A DNA stretch of 29,731 bases from CAYUHC01 sp964444555 (GTDB taxonomy: Bacteria; Patescibacteriota; Minisyncoccia; Phycocordibacterales; JACOZG01). This document shows positions 29,669-29,731 of the stretch, piece after piece. The notes beneath the pieces are model-generated. The model saw only the letters and a program-made list of their open reading frames with translations, was not told where the DNA came from and did no database searches. The position numbers and the translations under genes are program-made. The stretch is taken from the NCBI GenBank assembly GCA_964444555.1, contig CAYUHC010000008.1, positions 1 to 29,731 of the forward strand, read 5' to 3'. The first letter of the stretch is position 1, and each line of letters opens with the position of its first letter.

Positions 29669-29704
29669 CGCTGTTGGTAGGTGGTAACAAAAGTAAAGTT
29701 TTGC
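29655..29704. repeat. 9-bp inverted repeat upstream of the element gene
   Basis: GCAAAACTT (29655-29663) and AAGTTTTGC (29696-29704) are perfect inverted copies 32 nt apart. GTAAAG (29693-29698) overlaps the second arm. The pair surrounds the -35 side of the promoter and could be an operator or part of an origin. Confidence 0.5.
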
Positions 29705-29731
29705 TATATTGATTGTGCCGACAGAATAATA

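Larger units (their letters stand above)
25391..29731. mobile_element. Integrated element at tRNA-Asn (right end outside the window)
   Basis: The element starts at the 3' half of tRNA-Asn and carries, all on the minus strand, a large serine recombinase, an excisionase-like HTH protein, a possible rolling-circle replication initiator and two unknown proteins. Base composition drops to clearly more AT-rich sequence at its left edge. Recombinase and HTH genes overlap by 4 nt. The right attachment site, expected to repeat the tRNA 3' end, is not in the window, so size and cargo are unknown. It could be an integrative plasmid, a phage-like element or a small conjugative/mobilisable element. Confidence 0.75.

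Noticed and set aside
61..29731. Alternative genetic code with TGA read as an amino acid
   Set aside because: TGA ends several confident genes (for example 4127, 19386) and no in-frame TGA interrupts a conserved protein.
1..29731. CRISPR array, insertion sequence or rRNA
   Set aside because: No regularly spaced repeat-spacer units, no transposase frame and no rRNA-like sequence were seen; the spaced repeats found are short promoter repeats.

Overview
The window looks like a chromosomal segment of a Candidate Phyla Radiation (Patescibacteria) bacterium. The inference rests on reduced or degenerate housekeeping proteins (a PriA without recognisable ATPase motifs, a short Walker-less clamp-loader protein), an excisionase-type HTH domain fused to a membrane anchor, surface proteins of a style common in that group, two KGG-repeat stress proteins, and very tight gene packing with many 1-14 nt overlaps. 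TGA, TAA and TAG all end genes here, so a code reassigning TGA is unlikely. No rRNA is present, so the placement is not certain.

Layout. 61-5919 (minus) is a six-gene operon: a membrane-anchored HTH protein, three exported envelope proteins, MreB and a delta'-like clamp-loader protein. 5963-9208 (plus) holds priA, def and fmt. 9205-12172 (minus) holds a cyclophilin, the ribosome hibernation factor, pyruvate kinase and a small membrane protein. 12239-14112 (minus) is a two-gene lipoprotein unit with strong Shine-Dalgarno sites and a dockerin/thrombospondin-3-like tail. 14239-17075 (plus) is eno-gpmI, which with pyk gives the lower half of glycolysis. 17072-18607 (minus) holds uppP, a DUF167 gene and a DUF7282-like gene. 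18708-20285 (plus) is an odd signalling operon: two OmpR-family response regulators flank a 66-residue protein that is only a histidine-kinase dimerisation helix pair. 20334-20853 is a convergent pair of KGG genes sharing one terminator. queA and a small membrane protein follow, then a VanY-type carboxypeptidase, a transglutaminase-like protein, a GH18 hydrolase and csrA.

25357-29731. A tRNA-Asn gene marks the left edge of an integrated element that runs off the window. The element carries a large serine recombinase whose stop codon lies in the tRNA anticodon loop on the opposite strand, an excisionase-like HTH protein, a possible G2P-like replication initiator, and two unknown proteins. Its three promoters carry direct repeats spaced about one helical turn or in short tandem, which points to shared self-regulation. 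A damaged copy of the tRNA 5' half, with a 16-bp palindrome in its D-loop, sits directly upstream of the intact tRNA.

A recurring theme is promoter geometry. At least seven separate transcription units have a TAnnnT -10 hexamer ending exactly 6-7 nt before the start codon, the layout expected of leaderless mRNAs, whereas a few genes (csrA and the lipoprotein pair) have classical strong ribosome binding sites. No CRISPR array, insertion sequence or rRNA was seen.
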